A stretch of DNA of 41,916 nucleotides from Hypsibius dujardini (Eukaryota > Tardigrada > Eutardigrada > Parachela > Hypsibiidae): the NCBI GenBank assembly GCA_001579985.1, contig LRSR01007559.1, positions 1 through 41,916 on the forward strand. The letters are read 5' to 3'. Below, piece by piece: positions 10,438-22,200 of this stretch (within the stretch, counting starts at the first letter, position 1; each line of letters begins with the position of its first letter). The position numbers were made by a program, and so were the translations under genes. The notes under the pieces are model-generated. The model had not been told where the DNA came from. It searched no databases and saw only the letters and a list, made by a program, of their open reading frames with translations.

Positions 10438-11176
10438 GTCTAAGAAGGATGTGTATAAAAGATGTGAAATGGGAGATGTGAGATGGGAAATGTGATATGG
10501 AGGATGGGAGATATGACATGGGAGATATGACATGAAAGGGGGAGCATGTGAAATAAATAAGTCGATGGTCGATAAATCGGCTCACTCATGGGTTTTTTAA
10601 GGCAGGTTCTTGATTGTTGAATTTCTAGAAGTGCTATAGCATAATAGGGTTTAATGCCGTAAATCAAAATAATCAAGCACCTGCCTTCAAGAAGAAATCC
10701 ATGAGTGAGCCGATTTATTGACCCAGTGGAGGGTGAGCCGAAATACAGACTTCTCCTCATACTTAATGTAAAAAATGTCGAAGAAGACACGTTTTGCTTG
10801 ATGCATTTTCGGTCACCTCGGATCCTGATCTTTGTCATCAAATTTGTAAAATCGTTATGGGGATTCAAGGAGAGCGACAATTTCTAAAATCAAACGCTTT
10901 GATTTCAGCGAAATTGGTTAAAAATTCGCTTGGGGTGCCTATTTCTCATGTCGAAATGGTCCAAAGGAACACGCCCGCCCTCGAAGTAAAACACATAGAT
11001 ATAAACTAAAAACTACAATTAGAAAGTACAAATACGTAACTAATAAATAAAAACTACAACTGAAAAATACAACTGCTGTGTTTTGTTCATACCCTCTCAC
11101 ATGCCCCATCTCCCGTGCTTCTTCTCCCATCTCCCATCTCTCATTTGACACTTTTTATAAACACCCGTCTAAGAAG
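10438..11176. mobile_element. MULE-like non-autonomous transposon with 10-bp target duplication
   Basis: GTCTAAGAAG occurs in direct orientation at 10438-10447 and 11167-11176 and brackets a 719-bp element (10448-11166). The ends are inverted repeats: GATGTGTATAAAA on the left and, on the opposite strand of the right end, GGGTGTTTATAAAA. The inner arms are purine-rich repeats of the GGGAGATGTGA type. A 9-11 bp duplication and G-starting TIRs are typical of Mutator-like elements. There is no transposase ORF. Confidence 0.65.
10569..10721. repeat. Inverted repeat inside the MULE-like element
   Basis: Arms 10569-10616 and 10671-10721 are reverse complements apart from a few changes, sharing AATCGGCTCACTCATGG and AAGGCAGGT. 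The loop is about 54 bp. It may be a nested second element or a subterminal hairpin. Confidence 0.75.
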
Positions 11177-11744
11177 CGCTGGGAAGTTGTAAAATGAAGT
11201 TTGTTATGCGAAGTTTGTGAAGTTAATGCCCATTTTTTGAAGTTTAAAACTTGTAAAGTTCATTTAAAAAATCTAAAAAGCGTAAAACTGAAAAGCAGAA
11301 ATATGTGTTGTGAAGAATACAAAAGAAAACTCAGATATTAATTAAAATAATTACAGTTTTAGGGTCCTGACAAATTAGCTGAAAATAGCAGCTGTAAGAA
11401 GTTTTAATGAAATCTAAAAATACATTAAATTTGTGTTTTGATGTGTTTATCAATTTCTTTTAAACTATAGTGATAAAATGTAAAAAGTCATACATTTTTG
11501 TAACATACATTTTGTCAGAAAGGCTGCACTAAAATTAAAACCAGAAACACAAAATTATATTTTGAAATAATGAATAAGAATATCACATAAAATGAATTTT
11601 TGTCGGTTTTGAAAACGCCATGTACAAAGATCAGTATTGGAAAGGTTACCAAACATGCTACTTGTAAGGAAGAATCAGGCTTATGTAACGGAAATTTCGC
11701 GGTATCGTTAGTGACTCATACATTTATACGTCAGGGGCATACTG
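11177..11744. other. Intergenic, AT-rich, no gene seen
   Basis: This is low-complexity AT-rich DNA between the MULE-like element and the GH45 pseudogene. No feature is supported. Confidence 0.5.
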
Positions 11745-11751
11745 TCTTCGT

Positions 11752-12281
11752 CCCGCCATGCGGGACATGCGATTTGGACAAATTTCATGCTGGAATTATT
11801 TGCCCCATGAACCAGTCAAAGCCGAAGATGCAGTCCGCTTGAATCGCTTCCGGTAATTCGTAACAGTTCTTGCGATCCCCAACACCGCCATATGGCCGGA
11901 CCCAATCGGAGGTCGGTAAGCCCCACTGCGAGTATACCCGTCGAAAATCAAATATTTGTCAACGACCGGTCCGCTGATAAATGTAAATTTATAACATCGC
12001 GCAGCATCATCCAACATCAGTTGATCCCTTAATATTTGCAGCGGAAAACCGTAGGCTTAATTATCATTTACCGACCAAAGGATGTTGTCATTACAAACAT
12101 AAGCCTGCTTGTCTTTGGCGTTCCAGCCACTAACCTCCATCGTTGAAGTCGCGACCGAATGACATATTTTTCCGGGAATCATATGCGTTAGATAGTGCAA
12201 AGATAGATTATTCGCCGTCGATCGGGTGGTAGTTGCAGGATGTGAGTTAAGAAGGACCAACAACCAAGCAGATGTTTGCAT
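11752..12281 (-). pseudogene. GH45 endoglucanase pseudogene
   Basis: Pieces in order match the intact GH45 gene at 5874-7838. They are a signal-like start (MQTSAWLLVLLNSHP), a TTTR remnant, NAKDKQAYVCNDN, CYKFTFISGPVV, then in another frame YSQWGLPTSDWVRPYGG and IFGFDWFMG, then in a third frame SSMKFVQIACPA. Lesions: an in-frame TAA at 12057-12059, at least two frameshifts, loss of the [10 protein letters not shown] block that holds the nucleophile, and loss of the segment around the second catalytic Asp. The PAN-like modules are absent, and the intron position is bridged by the deletion. It cannot make an active enzyme. Confidence 0.85.
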
Positions 12282-12475
12282 TTTGGGCACTATACTATTA
12301 ACTTTTGAGCGGACGTTTTGGTAATGCGTAAAACACATTCACATTATGCGATTGCAGTAACTCTTGTCCCTGCCCCAGGGTATTCAATTTTTTTATGAGC
12401 AAGTAACATACATAAGGGCAAAGACAAAGGCAATTTGTGTTGTTGCAATGTGTCATCTTAATGGTGCATGTATAC

Positions 12476-12481
12476 TTTATT
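12476..12481 (-). terminator. Candidate poly(A) signal of HYDIN
   Basis: TTTATT on the plus strand reads AATAAA on the minus strand, about 48 bp after the HYDIN stop codon, a normal position. Confidence 0.5.
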
Positions 12482-12528
12482 ACTATAAACAAATCAACAA
12501 TAAACTGAATATTGACAAGAAGGAAAAG

Positions 12529-13233
12529 CTAGCTGCAGTCTGCTTTCAAGTAATAAACCCATTCAGCATTTTCCTCATCAACAACATCCCCTTCAAATTT
12601 AGGTGTAATTGTAATCTGTCCCAAAAACGATCCTCTTCGCAGTAGCCCGCTGTCTGTGTTGTTCGGGCTAAATGTTACGGGCAGACTTAACGTCTTTTTA
12701 GCCTTCACCATATCCGTCACGTCCTTCACTACAAACACTCGATTTGATGAGACCAAATTGAAGGCCGACGGTCGTAAAAAGGGATTCTTAAATTCAAGCA
12801 GAGGCACCGATTCTCCAGTTGGCGCGATGACGTATGGTCCCTTCGGTTTAGGTCTAATACAGTTTCCGATGAAGACAAAATGGAATTCTCCTGCAGCTGG
12901 CGAGGCAGCCAAAACTTTGCCATGGAATTCTCCCAATTGGCACGGATCAAAAAGCACCTCAATGGCTTGTTCCGATGGGTAGGTAATTGTCCCGGGCTGA
13001 ACGGAATACGTGGAGCGATCACTGACCAGTTGAAATTCAGATGCTCCCTCGGTAACTTTAACCACAAAGTCTGCTTTTGTTCGTCCGTAATTAAGTATTT
13101 TACAGGACTGGGTTGTGGTCGCTCCCAAAACACATTCGAAGTGGATTGGTGTTTCGTGAGTACCAGCAGTGGCCTGAAGGGTGAGCTCGATGAAGAAAGC
13201 ACCAAGTTCCGGGCTAGCCACATCAATGCGACC
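12529..13233 (-). CDS. HYDIN: HYDIN exon 20, last exon (4229-4462)
   Basis: GRIDVASPELGAFFIELTLQ opens the exon, followed by two last ASH-like folds (CKILNYGRTKADFVVKVTEG and FKNPFLRPSAFNLVSSNRVF). It ends EWVYYLKADCS then TAG. The C-terminus ends in a short strand of the WIYYLK type as expected for HYDIN. Confidence 0.92.
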   Translation of the reverse strand, partial: GRIDVASPELGAFFIELTLQATAGTHETPIHFECVLGATTTQSCKILNYGRTKADFVVKVTEGASEFQLVSDRSTYSVQPGTITYPSEQAIEVLFDPCQLGEFHGKVLAASPAAGEFHFVFIGNCIRPKPKGPYVIAPTGESVPLLEFKNPFLRPSAFNLVSSNRVFVVKDVTDMVKAKKTLSLPVTFSPNNTDSGLLRRGSFLGQITITPKFEGDVVDEENAEWVYYLKADCS

Positions 13234-16200
13234 CTGAGTAAAGAAAGAAAGAACATACATTATTCCAATAATGCGACAGGCTGGCAGACAGACAGACAGA
13301 TAGAAGGGCAGACAGACAGAGAGACGGATGATTGATTTTCAGGCAATCAGCCATGCAACCGAACTACTCCATGTAATGAGTATTCATTGGTACCTGTGCC
13401 AAACCTGGCTTTAATGGAAAGTAATCCAAGAATATTTCCACCTCCCGTTTTCCGCCAACAGCGATGTGTGTTGTGGGCTCCAAAGTGACCTCGCTCGTAT
13501 TTCCTTGCAGCATGAAAGCTAGCGATACAGGAGTATCCAATGGGTTCATAATCTTGACTGACTCTCGACGAAGCGTTCGCACATGGGATATAATTGTCTT
13601 GGAGTCGAAGGACGGACCCTTGACTACTTTGTATTGAAGGTCGTAATACTGATACTCTCCGGTTTCTTCGCATTTGAAAATAATACGGTAGATGTACACC
13701 GCATTGACGTCTTTATCGCGTAGCGCTTTGAAAATGAACTCATACTCCAATTGAGCCAGTGCCGGAATATGGACCACACCTTTTCCAGTTAGTTCGATGG
13801 ATGCATCCGGTTTATCTGGTTTGACGTATTCGTAAATGACACGAAAAGCTTGCATTTTTGGTAACCAGTTGTGTAGCGTCATAAATTCCCGCTGTTCCTG
13901 TGGAATTCATTCAGAGTCATGAGTCAGGGATTTGCAGTCCTTTTTTAAAAACATTTTTAATAAATATATCAAATTATCGTTATAAAAGGTGTGTAAGAAA
14001 CTCAAATAAATACTATTTTAATTTTTTAAAGTAATTGATACAACCAAATTGACCTCTAATTTCATTTTTTGCCACTGGGTATTTAAAGTATCAGTTATAC
14101 AAAGAAAAGGATTCTGGATTGAGCATCAAACTTATTATTTGTAATTATATTATCGTCTTTCTGGGATTTGAATTTGGGTTTGATCTTAAACTGTTTTTCG
14201 TTATACAAACGTACTGACGTAATACGAAATATCTGAACTTCTATAGCAATTTAACTGGAATATCTACTTCTGAAGAATTCATAGTCATAATAGAAAATTA
14301 GCATCCTCTTTTGGCTTTCTTAAGTTGAAACTAATTTGCAATTCTCAGTTTCCGAGGGTTCTAATTGTTTCATCACGTATACGTACGTGATTATTCAAGA
14401 TCTTTAAATTATGAGTATACTGCAAATATTCAGTTTTATCAAAACTACTTGACTGAATGTTGGAATTCAATTTGAATTTCACTAAATAAAGGGGATCAAT
14501 ATAATTATGGTTTCACATACATTCAATTAAAAGTTACTAGCAGTCGATGTTGGATAATTATCAAGGGAAGGTTCCGACTTACTGTGCGACACGGAACATC
14601 ACGTGCAATTTTGCCATTCGGCTTCGGTGGTTGAGTTTTTCCAAACAAATTAAACACAGCTGCCTGCCCAGTTGGTAGCATGACTGACACAACTGCCTGG
14701 TGGGGTCCTCCATCGAGCGGTTTGAATACGGCCTCAAACGTTTCCGTAACATTAGGCTTCACTGTGATCGAAGCGGGTACCGTCCATCGGTCATTATTAA
14801 CAAACGGTTTCACTTGCCAAACCGTGGTTGTCGTGTTGGTAAGAGTCAATGGCTTGGCGTCCGTCTGTCGTACTGGGCATTCAAATACTATTGTGTCTTT
14901 CGACGTGGGTAGTGGAATGCATGAACCGACAAGGCTCAACTGGATGGGCTTCCTGTTCCCTGCCATTGTAAAACACGATATCACTACTAGTGACGGCCAT
15001 CCAAATACCATCATTGTTTTACTTAGAAATGGCCATTCAGAAAATGATTAGCACTTGGGATAACAATTCTTTATTGTTGTTTTGTTTTGAAACCACAACG
15101 CGTACGAGGTGACATTTTTAATTCTGCGAAGTGAGGAAAGCAGGGAATGCACTTGTTGACCAAATGGCAACGAAGAGAACTAGTATTTTGTTGATTGATC
15201 TGTTCGAGCGGCCAAAATAGTCACTAATTTTTCAATTAGGTTAGCAAAATCTTGACGAACATTCTTCTTTTCTTTTCCCCGGCATTTACAAAACTGAATA
15301 ACCTTTCGATTGGTACCATGTAAGCTCTTACAGACAAAAAAATAATAAATTATGGCTGTTTGCGTGCAAGAGAGGTATTTCATAATCGACACACGGCTTT
15401 GTTGTAGTGTTTTTCACTCGTGTACCAATACGCGAGTGGCTCTCCTAGCGTTTCAATCCCAACTAATTTACTGCAAAGTTTCTTCTTGGTTTTTCCAAAC
15501 AATCAAACTTTACAACGGGATTTTTGCCTTGCTTTTATGCTAATTGGCCAAATTTTCTTTGACGTTGTCAAAGCTTTAGATTGTGTGAAAAATTGTAACT
15601 TTTCAAATAGCAATAGGAGAAAAAAGTTTCCAAATTAAAAGCGATTTTGCCCGTTCGCCGAATTAAAACTTTCAATTCTTGCTTAATGGAGATTAAAAAC
15701 TGAAAAACTAGAGTGCAGATATCCTTAGAGAAAATTAAAAGACGGTAATCTCATTAAAATGCTCGTAGGACGCGATCTTGTTAATGCAGATTCCGATTAG
15801 TTACTGCATATCTCGACCACTGGTGGTAAAATTAAAAGAAATGACTACATACAACTCCATTGGTTTCGTAAGATCTTGCCATTGATTTGAGACTATAAAA
15901 TACGCAATTAACGACATTAATTCGGCTGCAAGAAGGAGGTAAATCCTTATCTTACGGCGTGTCATTTAAGTTAAAAAAGTGTTTTTTTATTCCAGCTTAC
16001 TGATGGGGTTTAAATGAACTAGATAAAAAGATAATTTTTGCTCAACTATTTTAATTTCAAAATTACCGCTTGACATTCGTGCATTATATTTGGTCGTTAC
16101 GTTTTGTTTTCAGATGTATCAATGCTTCCGAGAATGTGTTCCTGTGGTCTTTGTGACTGATTTCTAATTGGTCGTTCATGAATAAAGCCGTTCAATTGTC

Positions 16201-19200
16201 TTATTACCCGGTAAGTCGCATTCTGTGTGAATACGAATGTCCGAACTGAGAGACTTCGGGCAGAATGTGATCTCAAACACCACCTCTCCCTTAGCTGGAA
16301 CGTAACCTTTACGAGGCTTGATGATGAAATGAGGGGCGATTTTGGCACAGTCCCAGCTAAAATAGGCGCCGAGTTCGCCGAGGCTCTTCATAACAATGTT
16401 GCGACGAAGTGAACCGTTGAGCACGAGCGCGCCAAAGTCGATGACGCGTTCCTGGAGGATAACGTCGAGACCGTCACAGTTTCCGGTGAGGGTGGAAAGC
16501 TCCCGGACAACCTGTTGGTCGGTGACAAAACTGACTCGTGCGTCGAAGTTGAGAGTGCGAGTCAGAGGCAGGAAGTTAATGGTGGCTTTCAGCGACTTTT
16601 GAGCAGGAATGATGTTATCCACCTCTGCGAATGAATGGAAAAACTTAACTTGTAAGCAGAAGTGCAATCCGAGTCGGTAAGCAGTACATCTCAGTCAGCA
16701 GTCTTTGAAGTTAAAGCGATACCAGGCAAACGCTGTGGGTTGAATCGCTACATGGGTTGAATCCGTGGGGTGGCGGAGGGCACCACAAGTGTAAATTGAA
16801 TGAATATTGTTCACAATTTACACTTGTGGCGCTCTCCGCCACCTCGCCATTTTAATTATGTCATAACCCTCAGTTCAGGACAATTCTCGAATCTGGAATG
16901 ACGTGGTTTGCGACTGTGTAAGCAAAGTTTCATCAACATATGAAGAACAGAAATCTTTGGTCTCAGCCTGATATAGTACATTTCACGTGCGCACCTGGAT
17001 AGACGTGAAGAATCTTCTCATCCATCAAGCTCTTCAGTTGTGTCGATTTGGATTTGTTCTCAAGCACAACCCTCCCAGTCACCTCCACTTGCGATTGATT
17101 TAACACCTCCACCTCCACCGTGCTCTTTATTCCTATCTCACTGGTATTAAACAACAAGTGCCTCATCCGAGCTGGCACCGCCACATGCATCTCCACACCC
17201 TCGCCCTTCAGTACAACCGATTTGGTGATCGACTGATTCATGAGGAAAGTTAAGACGCCTGTACAATGGCCTACATCTGTCGGCAGGAACATCACCGTGT
17301 GGATGGTACTGTTCCCGGGCTCCAAACTCAGCGGGGCGAATTCAAAAGCCATGCTCGGAGGTAGGACGTAATTCACCAAGTCCAGGCTGATCTGTCTACG
17401 CGTATGATTCGCGATGATCAACGGGACTGTCGTGCCGACCTCCGGACTATCGCGAACGATGAGGACGGGCCCAAAATCGCATTCGTCGAAGCTGAAGTCG
17501 ATGTCGATGTTTAAAAGATCTCCTACAATTAGATATGCCAGAAAGTAAAATTAATCAACCGAACAGTTACTAACGATTATTAGTTACATTCTTTAATATA
17601 TTTTATGCAATTTTAGTAAATTTAGTTGAAGAAAAATTTAGATATTTTTTTTCGATATTTTACTATCTAGGTTTTAGTAACGGAATGTTTTATTTCAGTA
17701 GCCAAATTTTTAGCTGGAAATTTTAAATAATTAATGTTTAATTCTTTACTTTACGATATTTAGTGCAGAAGGCTTAGTTTAGTTTTGTTCCAGAAATTTA
17801 AAAATAAGGAATAAAAATTAAGCTATTAAGAGCTTGCTCCGTTTAGTTAGTTTTTCCAGTATGTTTTTTTTCCATCTGTACCTGTAAGGGCCAAAAGGTA
17901 CCGTGGACCGAATTCGATCTCGATGACGACTTGGAGGTGCGTCAATTTGTCTTTCAACGAACGCGGCATGTAGGTTAGTATCAGCATGAACGATTTTCCC
18001 GGCATGATGATGCCCTCCGGGCTGGATAACTGCAGGAATGTCCGTTCAGGCCTATCTCTTGTTTCGTCGTGTTTCGAGGCTACGGAGATTATTTTAGCCT
18101 TGTAGGAGATGTTGATGCTGCCGTTATTGGTCATTTGAAAATTCTTCTTGTAGACAGAGCAGGCGTCGGTGTGGCCGAAGTCGACAGTGTTGCTGTGACC
18201 GTCGCTGTCATCAAGTAGGGTGGTGCGATTGTTATCGTTGAGGTAAATGATTTCGATCACGGGGGCGAGAATTTCATGTTCCAAAGTCATGCGAAGAGGC
18301 TGCGAGCATTTTTCCACCCGACACATCAAGACCAGATCGGCGGTGAACTCTTTCGTGGCGAACACGCTAACGGCCAGTTCGCGCTGTGTCTTGGCTTTGA
18401 TGATGCCCTTTGAGGGTACCACTTCCCATGTCATGTGATCGTAACCCTAATATGAGCAAGAATGAAGCCGAAGAAACAATTCCCGACAGCTTTTTCAATT
18501 TTTTTTTGCCATTTTTTAGCCGAGCTGTTTCAGTAATCAAGCAGCTTAAACAATAATATAAATGAGTGATTTCCCCCTTCTACCTTGAATGAGCCAGAAT
18601 GACCAATTTCGGTAATGTGTGCTTGACTCTGTCTGATCCGTTAAATGGCTATATGGAACCATCCATAACTAGGATCAAGATTTTCCAAATCGAGAGAGTG
18701 CAGTCGACTAGGTCATCCTAGCAGAAACCTTTTGAGAATGACCGACATTTGGTCGTAAGCGAAAACAATAGTTTCATTTAGTGGATTGAAATAATATACT
18801 ACTGAATAATTCAGATTTCGGTGCACTCATGGATGATACTGATGTATGATATATATCAAATACGAAAAACAAAAAAATGGAATGTTCGTAAAAACAAACT
18901 ATGTGGTTGTACAATGTTGAAATATGGACCAATATAACATTATTGGAGAAAGTTTTGCGTTCCTGACAGTTGAAAGCAAGTAATCCATTAATAAAAATTA
19001 GCAATAAATCAGTATATTAAGCCGCATAATTTATGAAAATGAAATTTGCTTAATTTTTGGCTAAAAAGCATACACCCGAAATTATATTTCCGTTCGTTTA
19101 TGCTGCAAACAAATTGATCTGGTTTACCTTAAAGTTTTCCATGTCGACCTCAAACTTCAAATCGATCAGTTCATTATTGGACAACGTCATATTCTTCGTC

Positions 19201-22200
19201 TTCCGCATCTTCGGCAAAAGAGGCTTAAACGCCATAACTAGCGGTGTCAAGCTGACATCGGAATCCCGTACCACAGCGTTGAAGTTCAACGCCACCACGA
19301 CCCCTTGTGCAGGCACCTGCAGCGCCCACTTGGATTCCATCGCCCCCAGACAGTACGGGATGAAGGTCACGTCTACCATTGATCGTTTCCCCGCTGCGAC
19401 CAAGCCTGCTTTTCGCGACACTTCAAACGGCGGCTTCTTGGTGTCCTCATAATCCAAACAGTTCAGTGTGAATTCATAATCCGCGTCAGTCGGATTGGTC
19501 AGCACCAACTGCTGCGTTAACGTTGCATCCGTTCCGATGCACCTAAAGTAGGGCTGGTGTATAGTTCAACGTTTGATTTTGAATAAAATAAACTATTATA
19601 AAATAAACTACTATTCGGTGTAGAAAAAGAGGTATTTTCATTGTATCGTATCTAAAATTATTTGAGTTACGTGTCGTTCACTTTAAAAAAATTGACTTGA
19701 TGTAAACTCAAAATACATTTTTTTGTTTTATTAAGAGTGCTAAAATGCTAAACAATATCTAAAAGCGCTTATTCATTTATTGTTCCCAATTGCAAAATCG
19801 CCTGACATATATTTAAAAACCTAATTTTAATGCTGCAAAGTGGCTTTTCAAATGAAGAGCGATTCGACATATCAGTACCATTTCTATTGAAGCATTAGTG
19901 CATGTACACACGAGGCAAAAAGCTCACTCTGACCGAGTTAGGTCTGTGAACATGGGCTGGGTACAGAGTAATGCAGCGAACGAGTTAAATGGCTTAACTC
20001 GGTTAATTGAAAGTTTTTGCCACGTGTGTACAACAACACTAACCTGAAGTCTAGGATACGACTGTCCTGATTCGACACTTCACTCCACCGTAAATTAGTT
20101 TGGGTGGCAGTATTCAAGTGTAAAATTGGTAGTCTTGCTGTTCCGTGAATGGGAAGCGCCAATGGAAGTCCACGTGGATCTTGATTCTCCAGTTGAAAGA
20201 ACAGACAACCCATATACTCCAGCGCCTCTTCCGGACGGAATTCTAGCGTGAAAATCTGACTAGTGGTCGGGTTAATGACCCCCATCCCCGGTGAGACGAT
20301 AAAAACCGTCGACAGATTACACGTTTGATTTGCAGTCAGACTCTTGAAGCTATTCACGTCGATTTTGCGTATATTAGGCGGAATGATGGGCGATGACGGA
20401 GCACCCTTGGCCTGACCGCCTCCGCCAGATCTCGGTGAAGGTGTCGCCTGCTGCTGCAGTTGAATTTGTTGCTGCTGTTCTCCGGAACTATCCTTTGACA
20501 CCTTCCGCCTGCGTTTGGTGCTCTCTTTTGTCAATGGAGCGTCCGTCGCCGAAGGTGCTGCCGGAGCTCGCGGAGAGTTATGTTTCTGAGCTTTCTCACT
20601 CTTCATGCTGGGTGTGAGTGGGACTGGCTGTCCATCCTCGTCGGCCACCGGTTGTTCGACCTTTCCCTTTTTACCCTTCTCCGGTCTTCCTTCCTTTTCT
20701 TGAGACGAAACGACACGTGAAGCCGTCATTGCGTCAACCTGTTGCAGGTACGCCAAACACGCCTCCGGATTCACAGAAAACATGGTTTTGTACCGAAGTG
20801 CCACTTTCCCGGTGTTTTTCACAGTAAACGTAGCTTTCCGGGTTTCCAAAACGTGAGTGTCTTTGAAGAGAATTTCTTGCTGTGTACATTCGTATTTAGC
20901 GAATCCGACAATGGAGCTCACTACCAGGGTGACGTTCCGGTTCGAACCGACTTTAACGGTAGTTAACGGTTCCGGGGTTGGCGCTAGGATCCTGGGCTGC
21001 AGGCTTGAGTCATCAGTCCTGGTGACCTCAGTCTTCGTGCCTCCCAGCGAAATCAGGGTTCCCCGCGGAGACTCAGCGGTCTTCGCAGGGTCTCCGACCC
21101 TCGAAGGCAACGGATCCGTATGTAAGGACGTTGGCTGACCAGACTTCTTATTGTGAACGTCGTTCCCCTCCTTTTTAGGCTCGGAAGGACGACGTTTAGT
21201 CTTGTCGACCTTGTCGGTGTTCTTTCGGAGCTTATCCATGATGGACTCCTTCTTTACTAGCTGTTTTTTCTCCTTGGACTTTTTCAGTTCGACCGCCGCT
21301 TTCTTAGCGTCCTTTTTATCATGCTTGCTGCCGTCCTTGACGGAGTGATCGGAATCGCGATCCGTGTCCAGCTTTTCCGCAGAGTGCGGCGTCGACTGAC
21401 TGTCCGATTCCGTTCGAGCTTTCCGAATTTCCGAGAGAACTTGTAGCGACTGCTTGTCAGAGTTCCAGACGTTGTCGAGATCGTACGTCTCCGGGACCGT
21501 TATCGCGGCCAAGCTGCACAGAACGGGTAGAATGTTGATATGTGTCTCCTCCAGAATGTTGTATCGGGCCTGAATCTCGGCGAATGACTGCGGCTTGACG
21601 TGACCCGCGCGAGGAGTAATTTCCAGAATTTCTGCAGGGAGCTTCACCCACTCGAAACGCAGCCAATTTGCGGTCGGGTTGACAATCTCAAATTTGGCCG
21701 TTAAACTTTGACTGGGTTTACAATCGCCAAAGTACAGATGATAACGTTCCATTACGACGTCTTCTACCTAATAAGCAGCAGATGACTAGTCATTAGAAAA
21801 CAGATCCATGAATCGAAAGTTATTTTGCTTTAGCTATGATATTTTCCAGTACCATATCCAACCGACAGTTATACTAAAGATTTGTCAATAACTTGTTCCT
21901 CTGCCGTAAATGCGGTGGCATTCGTCATCTCAATCCCGACGAAGGTCAACAAGGTGAGCATAAAGTAAGTTAGAGCTCCAGAAGAAGGCGAAAGATAGCC
22001 GCAGTTGTCATCAGTTAAACCAATCAGAACATAATTAACGTATCACATCTCAACGAAAACAAGATCAGACGGCCGAAACAGTTCCACTTAACTCTATGAG
22101 TGCCGGGCGGAATAAAATTGCTTAATTCCACGGCCACAATTTATTTACCGACGGAGTTTTCAGTCGATTCATTTTTTAATTGATCATGTAATGTTAAAAA

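Noticed and set aside
10261-11151. Minus-strand ORFs rich in Ser/His/Ile and the plus ORFs at 10705-11009
   Set aside because: They are translations of the GGGAGATGTGA-type repeats and hairpin of the MULE-like element.
12880-13335. 151-codon plus-strand ORF
   Set aside because: It is antisense to HYDIN exon 20 and runs into the GACA microsatellite.
20393-21138. Several plus-strand ORFs opposite HYDIN exon 13
   Set aside because: They are shadows of the GC-rich low-complexity exon 13; no own domains.
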